Positions 47,620-56,141 of a stretch of DNA of 57,777 bases are shown here, in pieces (the first letter of the stretch is position 1; each line of letters opens with the position of its first letter). The notes under the pieces were generated by a model, which was not told where the DNA came from, did no database searches, and saw only the letters and a program-made list of their open reading frames with translations. Source of the stretch: Candidatus Microgenomatus auricola. GTDB lineage: Bacteria; Patescibacteriota; Patescibacteriia; SBBC01. The position numbers were made by a program, and so were the translations under genes. The DNA lies in the NCBI GenBank assembly GCA_005239865.1, contig SBBC01000033.1:1-57777 (forward strand), read 5' to 3'.

Positions 47620-48947
47620 TTGTAGTTTTGTTTTTCCACAACCGCAGGACTACATGAGGGATTTTCCCTCTTGAGATCTTTGATAGCGCGAGACAAGCGA
47701 GAAAGCGGTTTTTCCCCCATCCTTCAAGGACGGATGGTCGAAAGGAGCAGAGTACATGACGTGCTCGCTGAAGTTTCCTTCATGAGGATGTTGCCTGAGA
47801 AACCCCGCCATGGAATTCTCGAGTTCCATCCGCAATGACCGGGATACGGTCGCGAGTCCCTTTTGGGCACGGGGAATATCGAGCGTTCGCATGAACAGGT
47901 TTTTTGGGCGATCACTCCACAGCGCATGGAGCAGGCACAGCTGTCCAGGTGCTAGCGGCCCTCCCTCCAACCTGTGAGCCGCGGCGACGTTTCAAAACGC
48001 CGCCGCCGAACTTTCCGTAGCAACAGTTCAAGGAAAGGAACTGATGCATGAACACGGAAAGGGCGCCCCCCAGCTAGGGCGGGCAGTACGTTCCGACAGC
48101 CGTGGGTTCAGTTGGTTTGTTGGTGGCGCAAAGGCCTGACCGTTGTGAACCGACGGTTGTCGCGGTTGACCCAAGGCCAGCGGTGTCGCTGGAAGTCAAA
48201 TGGACTTGGGAAGAACTTACGGAGTTCCGGCACACCGCGGCCTTGGAAGGTTTCACCCAAGCGAGCTTGGTGTCAGGTTGTTTCCTGAAGACCGTGGACG
48301 CTCCACACCATGCACTCTCGGACCGAGAAACGGTCGTTCATAAAAAGCATGTGGTCGCTGGAGGATACGTCAAGCGGTTCTTCGGGACGTTCCCCCGCGA
48401 ACGGCTGACCAGAGTCCGTGAACTTTGGACAACCGTTCGCTCGACGGACCAGCGCAATCCAAGGAGGAGGATTGCAAGCCATGTGTATTCGTGGTCCGTA
48501 AGAAGTTTGGACTGGGAGCCAGGTGCGCCGGGCGAAACCAAGTCCCGGAAGTTCCCGGCGCACCACTCCCGGCACTTCCGCACACCTTGTGCACGTACGC
48601 GGCGGCATGGCGTTCCAATGCCTGGTCAACAAACCCGGAGTCCACGTAGGACACCATGTCGCCGTCTTTTTCACCAGGAAAGGTGAACTGCCACATGCCG
48701 ATGCCGAAGCATCTCTTTCGGACGTACCGGTTCATCCAGAGGCAGAGTGGGTACAAGATCTCCAAGCGCAGTCAGCGCCGCGGCTGGCACCGGGCCAGGG
48801 ATTGCCCGTAAATCGCTTTCAATGCTTGAGAGGCGAGCGTCACCAACACGGTGAAGTGCCCTTTCGCCAAGGTCAGGGCATCAAGATCCGGGGCGCTCGC
48901 CCCGCTGTTCTCCTGAAGGGTTTCCGATTTTCGGCCCCTTCTTTTTT
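47620..48947 (+). ncRNA. candidate large structured noncoding RNA, about 1.3 kb
   Basis: No convincing CDS; dense perfect nested inverted repeats; same-strand promoter and terminator at its ends. Confidence 0.55.
48915..48947 (+). terminator. intrinsic terminator
   Basis: GAAGGG-ttt-CCG-atttt-CGG-cc-CCTTC-TTTTTT; U-tract only on + strand. Confidence 0.7.
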
Positions 48948-48948
48948 A

Positions 48949-48977
48949 TTGCCTCTGGATAGTTCACGGCGTACAAT
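48949..48977 (+). promoter_or_regulatory. putative rnhB promoter
   Basis: TTGCCT-N17-TACAAT, about 13 nt upstream of rnhB ATG. Confidence 0.45.
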
Positions 48978-48989
48978 AGAGGTGATTGT

Positions 48990-49628
48990 ATGGTTGTGCC
49001 TCACACGAAAGAAGAGCAGGCCCTGCGTCAGGCCGGTCACCGACACGTCGCCGGAGCGGACGAAGTGGGCAAAGGCGCATGGGCCGGCCCGCTCGTGGCC
49101 GCGGCAGTCATCCTACCGACCGAGTTCGCGGTCGCCGGCGTGCGCGATTCAAAGCAGTTGAGCCCGCGTCAACGTCAAGCGCTGTTCGTGCGGATTACCA
49201 AGCGCGCAGTCAGTTGGGCGGTCCACGTCGTACCGAATTCCGTCATCGATCGCCGTGGCATCAAGCACGCCAACGTTCAAGCGTTGCAGCAAGCCCTGCG
49301 AAAATTGCACATCCAGCCCGACGCCGCGTTGGTTGACGCGATCCGCGTGAAGCACGGGAAGAAACCGGTCAAGGCGATCATCAAGGGCGACGAAAAGGTT
49401 TTGAGCATTGCGGCCGCATCGATTGTTGCGAAGGTCGTCCGCGATACACTGATGTCCGGTTTCGAACGTCAGTATCCCGGCTACGGCTTTGCGCGACACA
49501 AGGGGTATGGGACGGCAGAGCATGAACTACGTTTGAAAGATCTCGGCCCATCCGACATTCACCGGAAAAGCTTTGCGCCGGTCAAGAGGGTCGGGAAGAA
49601 ACAGACCTCACGGAAAGTAAAACCATGA
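48990..49628 (+). CDS. rnhB: ribonuclease HII
   Basis: VAGADEVGKGAWAGPLVAAAVILP; KQLSPRQR; AAASIVAKVVRDTLM. Confidence 0.95.
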   Translation: MVVPHTKEEQALRQAGHRHVAGADEVGKGAWAGPLVAAAVILPTEFAVAGVRDSKQLSPRQRQALFVRITKRAVSWAVHVVPNSVIDRRGIKHANVQALQQALRKLHIQPDAALVDAIRVKHGKKPVKAIIKGDEKVLSIAAASIVAKVVRDTLMSGFERQYPGYGFARHKGYGTAEHELRLKDLGPSDIHRKSFAPVKRVGKKQTSRKVKP

Positions 49629-50188
49629 CCGAACTCGTCGCCACCGGTCGAACATTTCTTGATCCGGCAAAACTCCTGGAACGCGCCGGGATTGCGCCGG
49701 GCATGCGAGTCGGCGACTTTGGGGTCGGCGGGGCGGCGTACTTCGCCGTGCAGGCGGGAAAGATGATCGGCGAACACGGCCTCGTGTACGGGATCGATGT
49801 GTTCAAGCCGGCCCTGTCGGGAGCGATGAGCAAAGCGAAGCTCGCCGGTTGCAGGAACTTCAGGCCGGTTTGGTCGAACCTTGAAATGTTCGGCGCCGCC
49901 CGCTCGGTTCCGAACGACTCGGTTGATCTTGGCATTCTTGTCAACGTGCTCCATCAGTCAAAAAAGCAAAAGGACGTTTTGAAAGAGTGTGCTCGGATGC
50001 TCAAACCCGGCAGTCGCCTACTGATCGTCGACTGGATGAAGGGCGGCGAGCGCTTCGGGCCAAAACGCGAACAAATCGTGCCGGCTAATCGGGTGGTCGA
50101 CCTGTGTACCCAGGCAGGACTGGCCTTGTTCGACCAGTTCGAGGCCGGTCCGTATCACTACGGGATCGTGGTGGTCAAGGCGGGGTAG
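49625..50188 (+). CDS. SAM-dependent methyltransferase
   Basis: GMRVGDFGVGGAAYFAVQAGKMIGEHGLVYGIDVFK. Confidence 0.8.
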   Translation: MTELVATGRTFLDPAKLLERAGIAPGMRVGDFGVGGAAYFAVQAGKMIGEHGLVYGIDVFKPALSGAMSKAKLAGCRNFRPVWSNLEMFGAARSVPNDSVDLGILVNVLHQSKKQKDVLKECARMLKPGSRLLIVDWMKGGERFGPKREQIVPANRVVDLCTQAGLALFDQFEAGPYHYGIVVVKAG

Positions 50189-50190
50189 GC

Positions 50191-50544
50191 ATGCCGACCG
50201 GCGCAACGCGACTCGGGTGGCGCGGCGAGGAGATCGCGCGTTCTTCCCTCGAGCGGCAGGGCTGGGTGCTCGTACAGAAGCATTTCCGAACGCGCGAGGG
50301 AGAAATCGATTTGGTCATGAAAGACGGCCGGACGTTGGTGTTCGTGGAAGTCAAAACCCGACGCAGCCCGAAGTTCGGTCTACCTGAAGAGTCGATTACT
50401 CCGAAAAAACTGGAGCGAATGTTCGCCGCTGGAGAACGGTATCTGCAACGGCATCCGCATCATGGACCGATTCGATTTGATCTGATGGTCCTTGACTCAA
50501 GCGCGGGGGAGCAAAAAGTTCGACATCACCGGAACATCTCCTGA
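50191..50544 (+). CDS. YraN/UPF0102 nuclease-fold protein
   Basis: LGWRGEEIARSSLERQGWVLVQKHFRTREGEIDLVMKDGRTLVFVEVKTR. Confidence 0.9.
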   Translation: MPTGATRLGWRGEEIARSSLERQGWVLVQKHFRTREGEIDLVMKDGRTLVFVEVKTRRSPKFGLPEESITPKKLERMFAAGERYLQRHPHHGPIRFDLMVLDSSAGEQKVRHHRNIS

Positions 50545-50555
50545 ATGATCGGCTA

Positions 50556-50583
50556 TTGACAGAAAACAGCGACTTGCTATGAT
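50556..50583 (+). promoter_or_regulatory. nusA promoter
   Basis: TTGACA-N16-TATGAT. Confidence 0.6.
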
Positions 50584-50591
50584 ACCAGTAG

Positions 50592-50616
50592 ACGAGCATC
50601 AAGCTCGTTGTTTTTG
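50592..50616 (+). promoter_or_regulatory. hairpin plus U-tract in nusA leader (possible attenuator)
   Basis: ACGAGC-atcaa-GCTCGT-TGTTTTTG, just upstream of ATG 50626. Confidence 0.5.
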
Positions 50617-50625
50617 AGTACCCCG

Positions 50626-52074
50626 ATGGCACAATCACCCCTGAAAGCTGCAATTCAGCAGATCACGGAAGAAAAGAACATTTCGTACGAATCCGTCATT
50701 GAAACGATCGAAGCGGCCTTGGCGGTCGCCTATCGCAAAGATTTCGGCGAGAAGAACGAAAATGTCAAGGTCGAGTTTAATCCGGAGGACGGGACCTCGC
50801 GGGTGTTTGACGTGAAAACGGTGGCGGCGGACGAGTTGTATGAGAAGTATCTGCAAGAGCAGGCCGAGCGGGAGGCGCGAGCGACGGCGGAAAATGAAGC
50901 CGAGAAAGCGGGCCTCAAGACCGAATCGATCACCAGCGAGCCAAAGGAGATGGCCAAGGGAAAATCGGACGAAGGCAGTGCGGACGAAGTAAAGGAAGAG
51001 CGCTTCGATCCAAAGACAATGATCGCCTTAAAGGTGATTCGTGAGAAAAACCCCGATGCTCAACTCGGAGAGGTCATCCGAACGGAACTCTTCCCGCCGG
51101 CGGCGTACGGCCGGATGGCGGCGCAGACGGCGAAGCAGGTCATCATCCAGCGCCTGCGCGAAGCCGAACGCGACACGATGTACAAGGAGTACAAGTCGCG
51201 GGAAGGCAAGATTATCACCGGGACCGTGCAGCGGGTTGAGGGTCGGCTGGTGTTCGTCGATTTGGGACGTGCCACCGCGATCATGCCGCCGCCCGAACAG
51301 ATCGGCAATGAGCGGTATCAACCAGGCGAGCGCCAAAAGGTGTTTCTCGTCTCGGTCAATACGACGCCGAAAGGACCGGAAATCGTTGTTTCTCGCTCGC
51401 ATCCGGAAATGGTGCGCAAACTTTTTGCAATCGAAGTGCCGGAGATCAGCGCTGGCTCCGTCGAGATTCGGGCGATTGCGCGGGAAGCCGGCTCGCGCAC
51501 GAAGATCGCCGTCTTTTCCAATCAGAAGAATATCGACCCGGTCGGTTCGTGCGTCGGGCAGCGCGGCACGCGCGTCCAAACCGTGATTAACGAACTGGGT
51601 GGCGAAAAGATTGACATCATCGAGTGGTCGGACGACCCGATCAAGTTCATTTCGAACGCCCTCTCGCCGGCGAAGATTCTGTCGATTAAAACGAATCCGG
51701 ACGAGCGGTCGGCAATTGCCGAAGTGCGAGAGGACCAGATGTCGTTGGCGATCGGACGGAATGGTCAGAATGTCCGGCTAGCAGCAAAACTGACTGGCTG
51801 GAAGATCGACATCGTTGGTGAAGGTCAGGATCTTGAAGCGCGGATGAAAGAACGCGAGGCAATGGCCGCGGCAAAGTCCGGCGAAGCCTCGCCTGCTGAA
51901 GCGCCAAAAGCCGCCGCCCCGGTGGAAGCTGAAAAAACAGGCGAGCCGGAAACCCCTGCGGCCGAGGAGGCAGTCACTGAAACTCCGAAGGCAGAAACGA
52001 CGGTCGTGGAAATTCCGACCGAAAGGCCAGCTTCGGAAGAGGTCAAGGACCCCGGAAAAGGGAATGACGAATAA
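50626..52074 (+). CDS. nusA: transcription termination/antitermination factor NusA
   Basis: S1 domain GKIITGTVQRVEGRLVFVDLGRATAIMPP; KH domains GSCVGQRGTRVQTVINELGGEKIDII. Confidence 0.95.
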   Translation: MAQSPLKAAIQQITEEKNISYESVIETIEAALAVAYRKDFGEKNENVKVEFNPEDGTSRVFDVKTVAADELYEKYLQEQAEREARATAENEAEKAGLKTESITSEPKEMAKGKSDEGSADEVKEERFDPKTMIALKVIREKNPDAQLGEVIRTELFPPAAYGRMAAQTAKQVIIQRLREAERDTMYKEYKSREGKIITGTVQRVEGRLVFVDLGRATAIMPPPEQIGNERYQPGERQKVFLVSVNTTPKGPEIVVSRSHPEMVRKLFAIEVPEISAGSVEIRAIAREAGSRTKIAVFSNQKNIDPVGSCVGQRGTRVQTVINELGGEKIDIIEWSDDPIKFISNALSPAKILSIKTNPDERSAIAEVREDQMSLAIGRNGQNVRLAAKLTGWKIDIVGEGQDLEARMKEREAMAAAKSGEASPAEAPKAAAPVEAEKTGEPETPAAEEAVTETPKAETTVVEIPTERPASEEVKDPGKGNDE

Positions 52075-52089
52075 AGAATAAGGGATAAA
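52062..52089. repeat. heptamer tandem repeat x4
   Basis: GAATGAC GAATAAA GAATAAG GGATAAA, spanning the nusA stop. Confidence 0.7.
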
Positions 52090-52102
52090 GGAATCATCAC
52101 GT

Positions 52103-54172
52103 ATGAACCTTGAAGTTCTTGCCTTGAGCATCAGCATCATCGGGATTATCTTTGCCTGGTGGCTGACCACCTACGTCCGGAAACAAGGTGAAGGGACCGA
52201 GGCGATGACGAAGGTCGCGCAGGCGATCCGCGCCGGCGCCAAGGCGTTCCTCCGCCGCCAATACAAAACCATCGCCGCGTTGACGATTCTTCTGGCAATC
52301 CTTATTTTTGCCGTTTACGCCATCATCGGCAAGATGAACGTGGCCATCGAAACCAGCAGCGCCTTCTTGTTCGGCGCCTTGTGCTCCGGGATGGCCGGGT
52401 TTACCGGCATGTACGTCTCGGTCCGGGCGAACAGCAAGGTCGCGGCCGCGGCCAACCGCCAGGATTTAAACGCGGCCCTCCGGACGGCGCTGCGGGGCGG
52501 CGCGGTCTCCGGAATTTTGGTGGCCGCCCTGTCCCTGTTGGGCGTAACCGTGCTCTATCTTTTGTATCGCAATGTTTTCCATTTTGATGATCGACAAATT
52601 CCCGAAGCCATTATCGGCTTCGGTTTCGGCGCTTCTTTCGTGGCGCTGTTTGCCCAACTCGGCGGCGGAATTTACACCAAAGCGGCGGACGTCGGCGCGG
52701 ATTTGGTCGGCAAGGTTGAAGCCGGAATTCCCGAGGACGACCCGCGTAACCCGGCGGTCATCGCCGACCTGGTGGGCGACAATGTTGGTGATTGCGCCGG
52801 CCGTGGCGCCGACCTATTCGAGTCGACCGCCGCCGAAAGCATCGGCGCGATGATTCTCGGCGTGGCGCTCTATCCGGCCTTCGGAGTGAAGGGCATTCTC
52901 GTGCCGCTGATCATCAACGCCTTCGGTTTGATTGCCTCGGCGGTCGGCGTCATGAGCGTCAAGGTTAAGCACGATGAGGATCCGATGAAAGCGCTGAACC
53001 GTGGTTACTACGTGACGCTCCTCTTGGCGGTCCTGGTGATGTTCTTTGTGACCAAGGGAATGCTCGGGCCTGCATACCTGTGGTTCTTCAGCGCTGGCCT
53101 GGTCGGTTTAGCCATGAACACGGTTTTCGTGTGGCTGACGCAATACTACACCGATCACAAGTACCGTCCGGTCAAGGAAATCGCTCGCGCCTCGGAGACC
53201 GGTCCGGGCACAAACATCATTTCGGGGCTGGCCGTCGGCTTTGAAAACACCGCTTTTCCGATCATGGCGATTGCCGCCGCCCTGCTCGGTGCCTATAGTT
53301 TGGGTCAGGCCAGCGGACTTGAGCATGGCGGGCTCTACGCGACCGCGATTGCGACCATGGGCATGCTGTCAACCGCTGGATATATCTTGGCGATGGACAC
53401 CTTCGGTCCGATCACGGACAACGCTGGGGGGATCGTGGAAATGGCCGGCGGCGAAGATGCCACGCGGAAAATTACTGATCGTCTTGACGCGGTGGGGAAC
53501 ACGACGAAAGCGCTGACCAAGGGTTACGCCGTTGGTTCGGCCGCCCTGGCCGCCTTCCTGCTGTTCTCGGCGTACCTTGAAGTGGCGGACATCACCGCGG
53601 TCGACTTGTCGAAAGTACCGGTCTTCATCGGCGCCATGCTCGGCGCGATGCTCGTGTTTTTGTTCTCGAGTTTGGCGATTCGGGCGGTTGGGAAGACGGC
53701 CCAGTACATCATTGAGGAAGTCCGGCGCCAGTTCCGTGAGCATCCGGGAATCATGCAGAGCACGGAGCAACCGGACTACGGCCAAGCCGTTGATATCACC
53801 ACACGCGGCGCTTTGCGGAACATGGTCTTTCCCGGCGTGATCGCCGTAGTCGTGCCAGTCATCGTGGGGTTGGTTCTTCGGGCCGAGGCCGCGGCCGGGT
53901 TTCTGATGGTCGCCACCATTGCCGGCGTGATCATGGCGCTGGTCATGAACAACGCCGGCGGCGCCTGGGACAACGCGAAGAAATACATCGAGTCAGGCGA
54001 GTTCAGAGATTCGAAAGGTGAGGTGCAAGGCAAAAAAACACCGGTCCACGCCGCAGCCGTGGTTGGCGATACGGTCGGCGATCCGTTCAAGGATACGGCT
54101 GGCCCATCGCTGCATGTCTTGATCAAGCTGTTGTCGACCTTAACGTTGGTGCTGGCGCCGTTGTTTGTGTAG
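52103..54172 (+). CDS. hppA: membrane-bound proton/sodium-translocating pyrophosphatase
   Basis: GGGIYTKAADVGADLVGKVEAGIPEDDPRNPAVIADLVGDNVGDCAGRGADLFES. Confidence 0.97.
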   Translation: MNLEVLALSISIIGIIFAWWLTTYVRKQGEGTEAMTKVAQAIRAGAKAFLRRQYKTIAALTILLAILIFAVYAIIGKMNVAIETSSAFLFGALCSGMAGFTGMYVSVRANSKVAAAANRQDLNAALRTALRGGAVSGILVAALSLLGVTVLYLLYRNVFHFDDRQIPEAIIGFGFGASFVALFAQLGGGIYTKAADVGADLVGKVEAGIPEDDPRNPAVIADLVGDNVGDCAGRGADLFESTAAESIGAMILGVALYPAFGVKGILVPLIINAFGLIASAVGVMSVKVKHDEDPMKALNRGYYVTLLLAVLVMFFVTKGMLGPAYLWFFSAGLVGLAMNTVFVWLTQYYTDHKYRPVKEIARASETGPGTNIISGLAVGFENTAFPIMAIAAALLGAYSLGQASGLEHGGLYATAIATMGMLSTAGYILAMDTFGPITDNAGGIVEMAGGEDATRKITDRLDAVGNTTKALTKGYAVGSAALAAFLLFSAYLEVADITAVDLSKVPVFIGAMLGAMLVFLFSSLAIRAVGKTAQYIIEEVRRQFREHPGIMQSTEQPDYGQAVDITTRGALRNMVFPGVIAVVVPVIVGLVLRAEAAAGFLMVATIAGVIMALVMNNAGGAWDNAKKYIESGEFRDSKGEVQGKKTPVHAAAVVGDTVGDPFKDTAGPSLHVLIKLLSTLTLVLAPLFV

Positions 54173-54175
54173 TTC

Positions 54176-54235
54176 CCACCCCCTCGGCTACGCCGTACCC
54201 CCTCCCTAATTAGGGAGGGGGCTTGGGGGTGGGAG
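54176..54235. repeat. nested palindrome at 3' end of DUF559 gene
   Basis: CCCACCCCC...CCCCCTCCCTAATTAGGGAGGGGG...GGGGGTGGG. Confidence 0.85.
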
Positions 54236-54590
54236 TAAGCAGGATGCGCTCCAACTTCCGAAGGACGCCCCGGATGTTCCTCATCACTTCGTTATTCCGA
54301 AACCGAACGACGCGAATGTAGCAGGAGCGGAGAAACCGTGTGCGTTCGTGGTCGTAGTCTTTTTGCTCAGGTGCATCATGATTGTCCCCATCAATCTCAA
54401 TCGCCAATCGTTTCGCCGGACAGTAGAAATCAACAATATACCGTCCGATTCCTTCTTGCCGTCTGAACTTGAAGCCATGAAACTGCCGCTGACGCAAATA
54501 CCGCCACAACAACCTTTCGGCATTGGTGGCATGATTTCGTAACGACTTGCGTAGCGACGTGTATTGGTTGAGGTGATATAAACGCGGCAT
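54210..54590 (-). CDS. DUF559 (Vsr-like/PD-(D/E)XK) endonuclease domain protein
   Basis: LRNHATNAERLLWRYLRQRQFHGFKFRRQEGIGRYIVDFYCPAKRLAIEIDGDNHD. Confidence 0.9.
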   Translation of the reverse strand: MPRLYHLNQYTSLRKSLRNHATNAERLLWRYLRQRQFHGFKFRRQEGIGRYIVDFYCPAKRLAIEIDGDNHDAPEQKDYDHERTRFLRSCYIRVVRFRNNEVMRNIRGVLRKLERILLTPTPKPPP

Positions 54591-54617
54591 ACGGTCCTTT
54601 GCCGCGCCACCATAGAC

Positions 54618-54645
54618 ACAATATCGGATTGTTTAATTTCGTCAA
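54618..54645 (-). promoter_or_regulatory. putative promoter of DUF559 gene
   Basis: TTGACG-N16-TATTGT on minus strand. Confidence 0.45.
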
Positions 54646-54810
54646 TACTCGGTATGCGTTGCTTAAACTGCTATCCATCCTGACTATGGTCCTGGCGCCG
54701 TTGTTTGTGTAACGTCAAATCGAACGTCGTTTCCCGGCGCGGGCTTTTAGCCCACGCTGTAGTTTGGTTGGTTAAATATCAAATTTTTCCCATGTACAAA
54801 CCTCTCTTCA

Positions 54811-54845
54811 ACCTATAAGCTAAAAGCTAACAGCTATCAGCTAAC
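54811..54845. repeat. heptamer tandem repeat x5
   Basis: ACCTATA AGCTAAA AGCTAAC AGCTATC AGCTAAC. Confidence 0.85.
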
Positions 54846-54847
54846 TC

Positions 54848-55486
54848 ATGGCTTACCCGATCGCCCGCCACAGCTTGCTCCCCTTCGTTCGCGTGTTCGC
54901 GAAAAACATCGAGGGGATGGAGCGGATTCCGAACGGTCCGGTGGTAGTCGCGGCCAATCACCTCGGCTTGTTCGATCCGTTGTTCATCGGCGCAATCTAT
55001 GTCCAACAGACGAAACAGAAATTGCGTTTCCTCGTGGGTACCGCAAACATGTTCTGGCGCGCACTCGGGTATTTCCTCCAGCACTGGACGAACACTATTC
55101 CGGTTCGCCGCCATCGCGAAGCCGAAGCGGTTGAGCAAGCGGTCATGGCTTTGCGGAGGGGCGAAAGCGTGGCGGTTTTTCCCGAGGGCAAGGTGAACCG
55201 CTTGCCCGCGTTGCTGACCGGAAAGACCGGCGCGGTTCGGATGAGTTTATTGGCACCGGCGCCGATCCTACCGGTCGGCATTGAAAACACGAACGTGCGA
55301 TTGCTGACTATTCTGGGCCGGAGATTTCTCAACCGGCAAGAAGGGATTTCCATCCGTTTCGGCGAACCGTATCAACCGCAGGGCGACGTCAATGAACCGC
55401 ATGCGGTCAGGAAGCTGACTGACGATCTCATGGAGGAGATTGCCCGCTTGAGCGGTAAAGTTTTCCCGAACAGCCATGCCGCATGA
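54848..55486 (+). CDS. PlsC-like acyltransferase 1
   Basis: AANHLGLFDPLF (HX4D); VFPEGKVNR. Confidence 0.9.
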   Translation: MAYPIARHSLLPFVRVFAKNIEGMERIPNGPVVVAANHLGLFDPLFIGAIYVQQTKQKLRFLVGTANMFWRALGYFLQHWTNTIPVRRHREAEAVEQAVMALRRGESVAVFPEGKVNRLPALLTGKTGAVRMSLLAPAPILPVGIENTNVRLLTILGRRFLNRQEGISIRFGEPYQPQGDVNEPHAVRKLTDDLMEEIARLSGKVFPNSHAA

Positions 55487-56138
55487 TTTCCTGCGCCGGA
55501 CCATTCTGCCGCGGCTCGCCCGTCGCGTGCAGGTTGAGGGCTGGGAGCATGTACCGCCAGCCGGACCGTATATCATCGTCGCCAATCATCAGAGCTACCT
55601 CGACGCCGTCCAGCTTGCCTTTCCTTTGCTCGTCGAGCGCAATCAAGACGTCTGGTTTTTGACGACCGAGCGCGTCTGGCGGACGTTTGCCAAGTTTGGC
55701 GGACGACGGTTTCTCCGCTGGCTCGGGATGATCCCCATCCTTAACTCACAAAAAGCCGAGAGTTTGGAGCGGGCCAGCGAAGTCTTGCAGCACCGCGGCG
55801 TCATCGCCGTCTTCCCCGAGGGAAAACGGAACCAGCCGAGAGTTAATCCCGATTGGGAAAAGGTCTTGCTGAAGGGAAAGACCGGGGCGGCGCGGCTGGC
55901 GCTCAAAACCGGCATTCCGGTCGTGCCAGCTGGCATCATTGCGCCACAGGGGTTCACGGCCGGACAGGCGATGAAGAATTACCTGCAGCGGAAGCAACCG
56001 GCCATTGTTCGCTTCGGACAACCTCTGCAATTTTCAAAAACGGACATGCCCGCGGTCACGAAAGACCGGCTCGATCAGGCGACGAAAACAATGATGCTCG
56101 CGATCGCCAAGTTGTGCGGTAAGAGTTATCCTTTTTGA
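55476..56138 (+). CDS. PlsC-like acyltransferase 2
   Basis: VANHQSYLDAV (HX4D); VFPEGKRNQ. Confidence 0.9.
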   Translation: MPHDFLRRTILPRLARRVQVEGWEHVPPAGPYIIVANHQSYLDAVQLAFPLLVERNQDVWFLTTERVWRTFAKFGGRRFLRWLGMIPILNSQKAESLERASEVLQHRGVIAVFPEGKRNQPRVNPDWEKVLLKGKTGAARLALKTGIPVVPAGIIAPQGFTAGQAMKNYLQRKQPAIVRFGQPLQFSKTDMPAVTKDRLDQATKTMMLAIAKLCGKSYPF

Positions 56139-56141
56139 TTC

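Larger units (their letters stand above)
54152..54711 (+). repeat. 20-bp direct repeat pair (54152-54171 and 54692-54711) flanking DUF559 cassette
   Basis: CTGGCGCCGTTGTTTGTGTA present twice, 540 bp apart; upstream codons also homologous (LLKLLSILTMVLAPLFV). Confidence 0.9.

Noticed and set aside
47650-48765. ORFs in the ncRNA region (47650-47970 -, 48102-48686 +, 48273-48674 -, 48370-48765 -)
   Set aside because: Several mutually overlapping frames on both strands, none with a recognisable domain, and all interrupted by the dense inverted repeats. They are more easily explained as chance ORFs in a GC-rich structured RNA, though 47650-47970 cannot be fully excluded.
48523-49336. ORFs 48523-49161 and 48986-49336 overlapping rnhB
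   Set aside because: Shadow frames of the clear RNase HII gene and across its promoter and terminator.
54735-54756. GCGcGGGCttttaGCCCaCGC hairpin as hppA terminator
   Set aside because: Lacks a convincing U-tract and resembles common REP-like hairpins; left uncalled.
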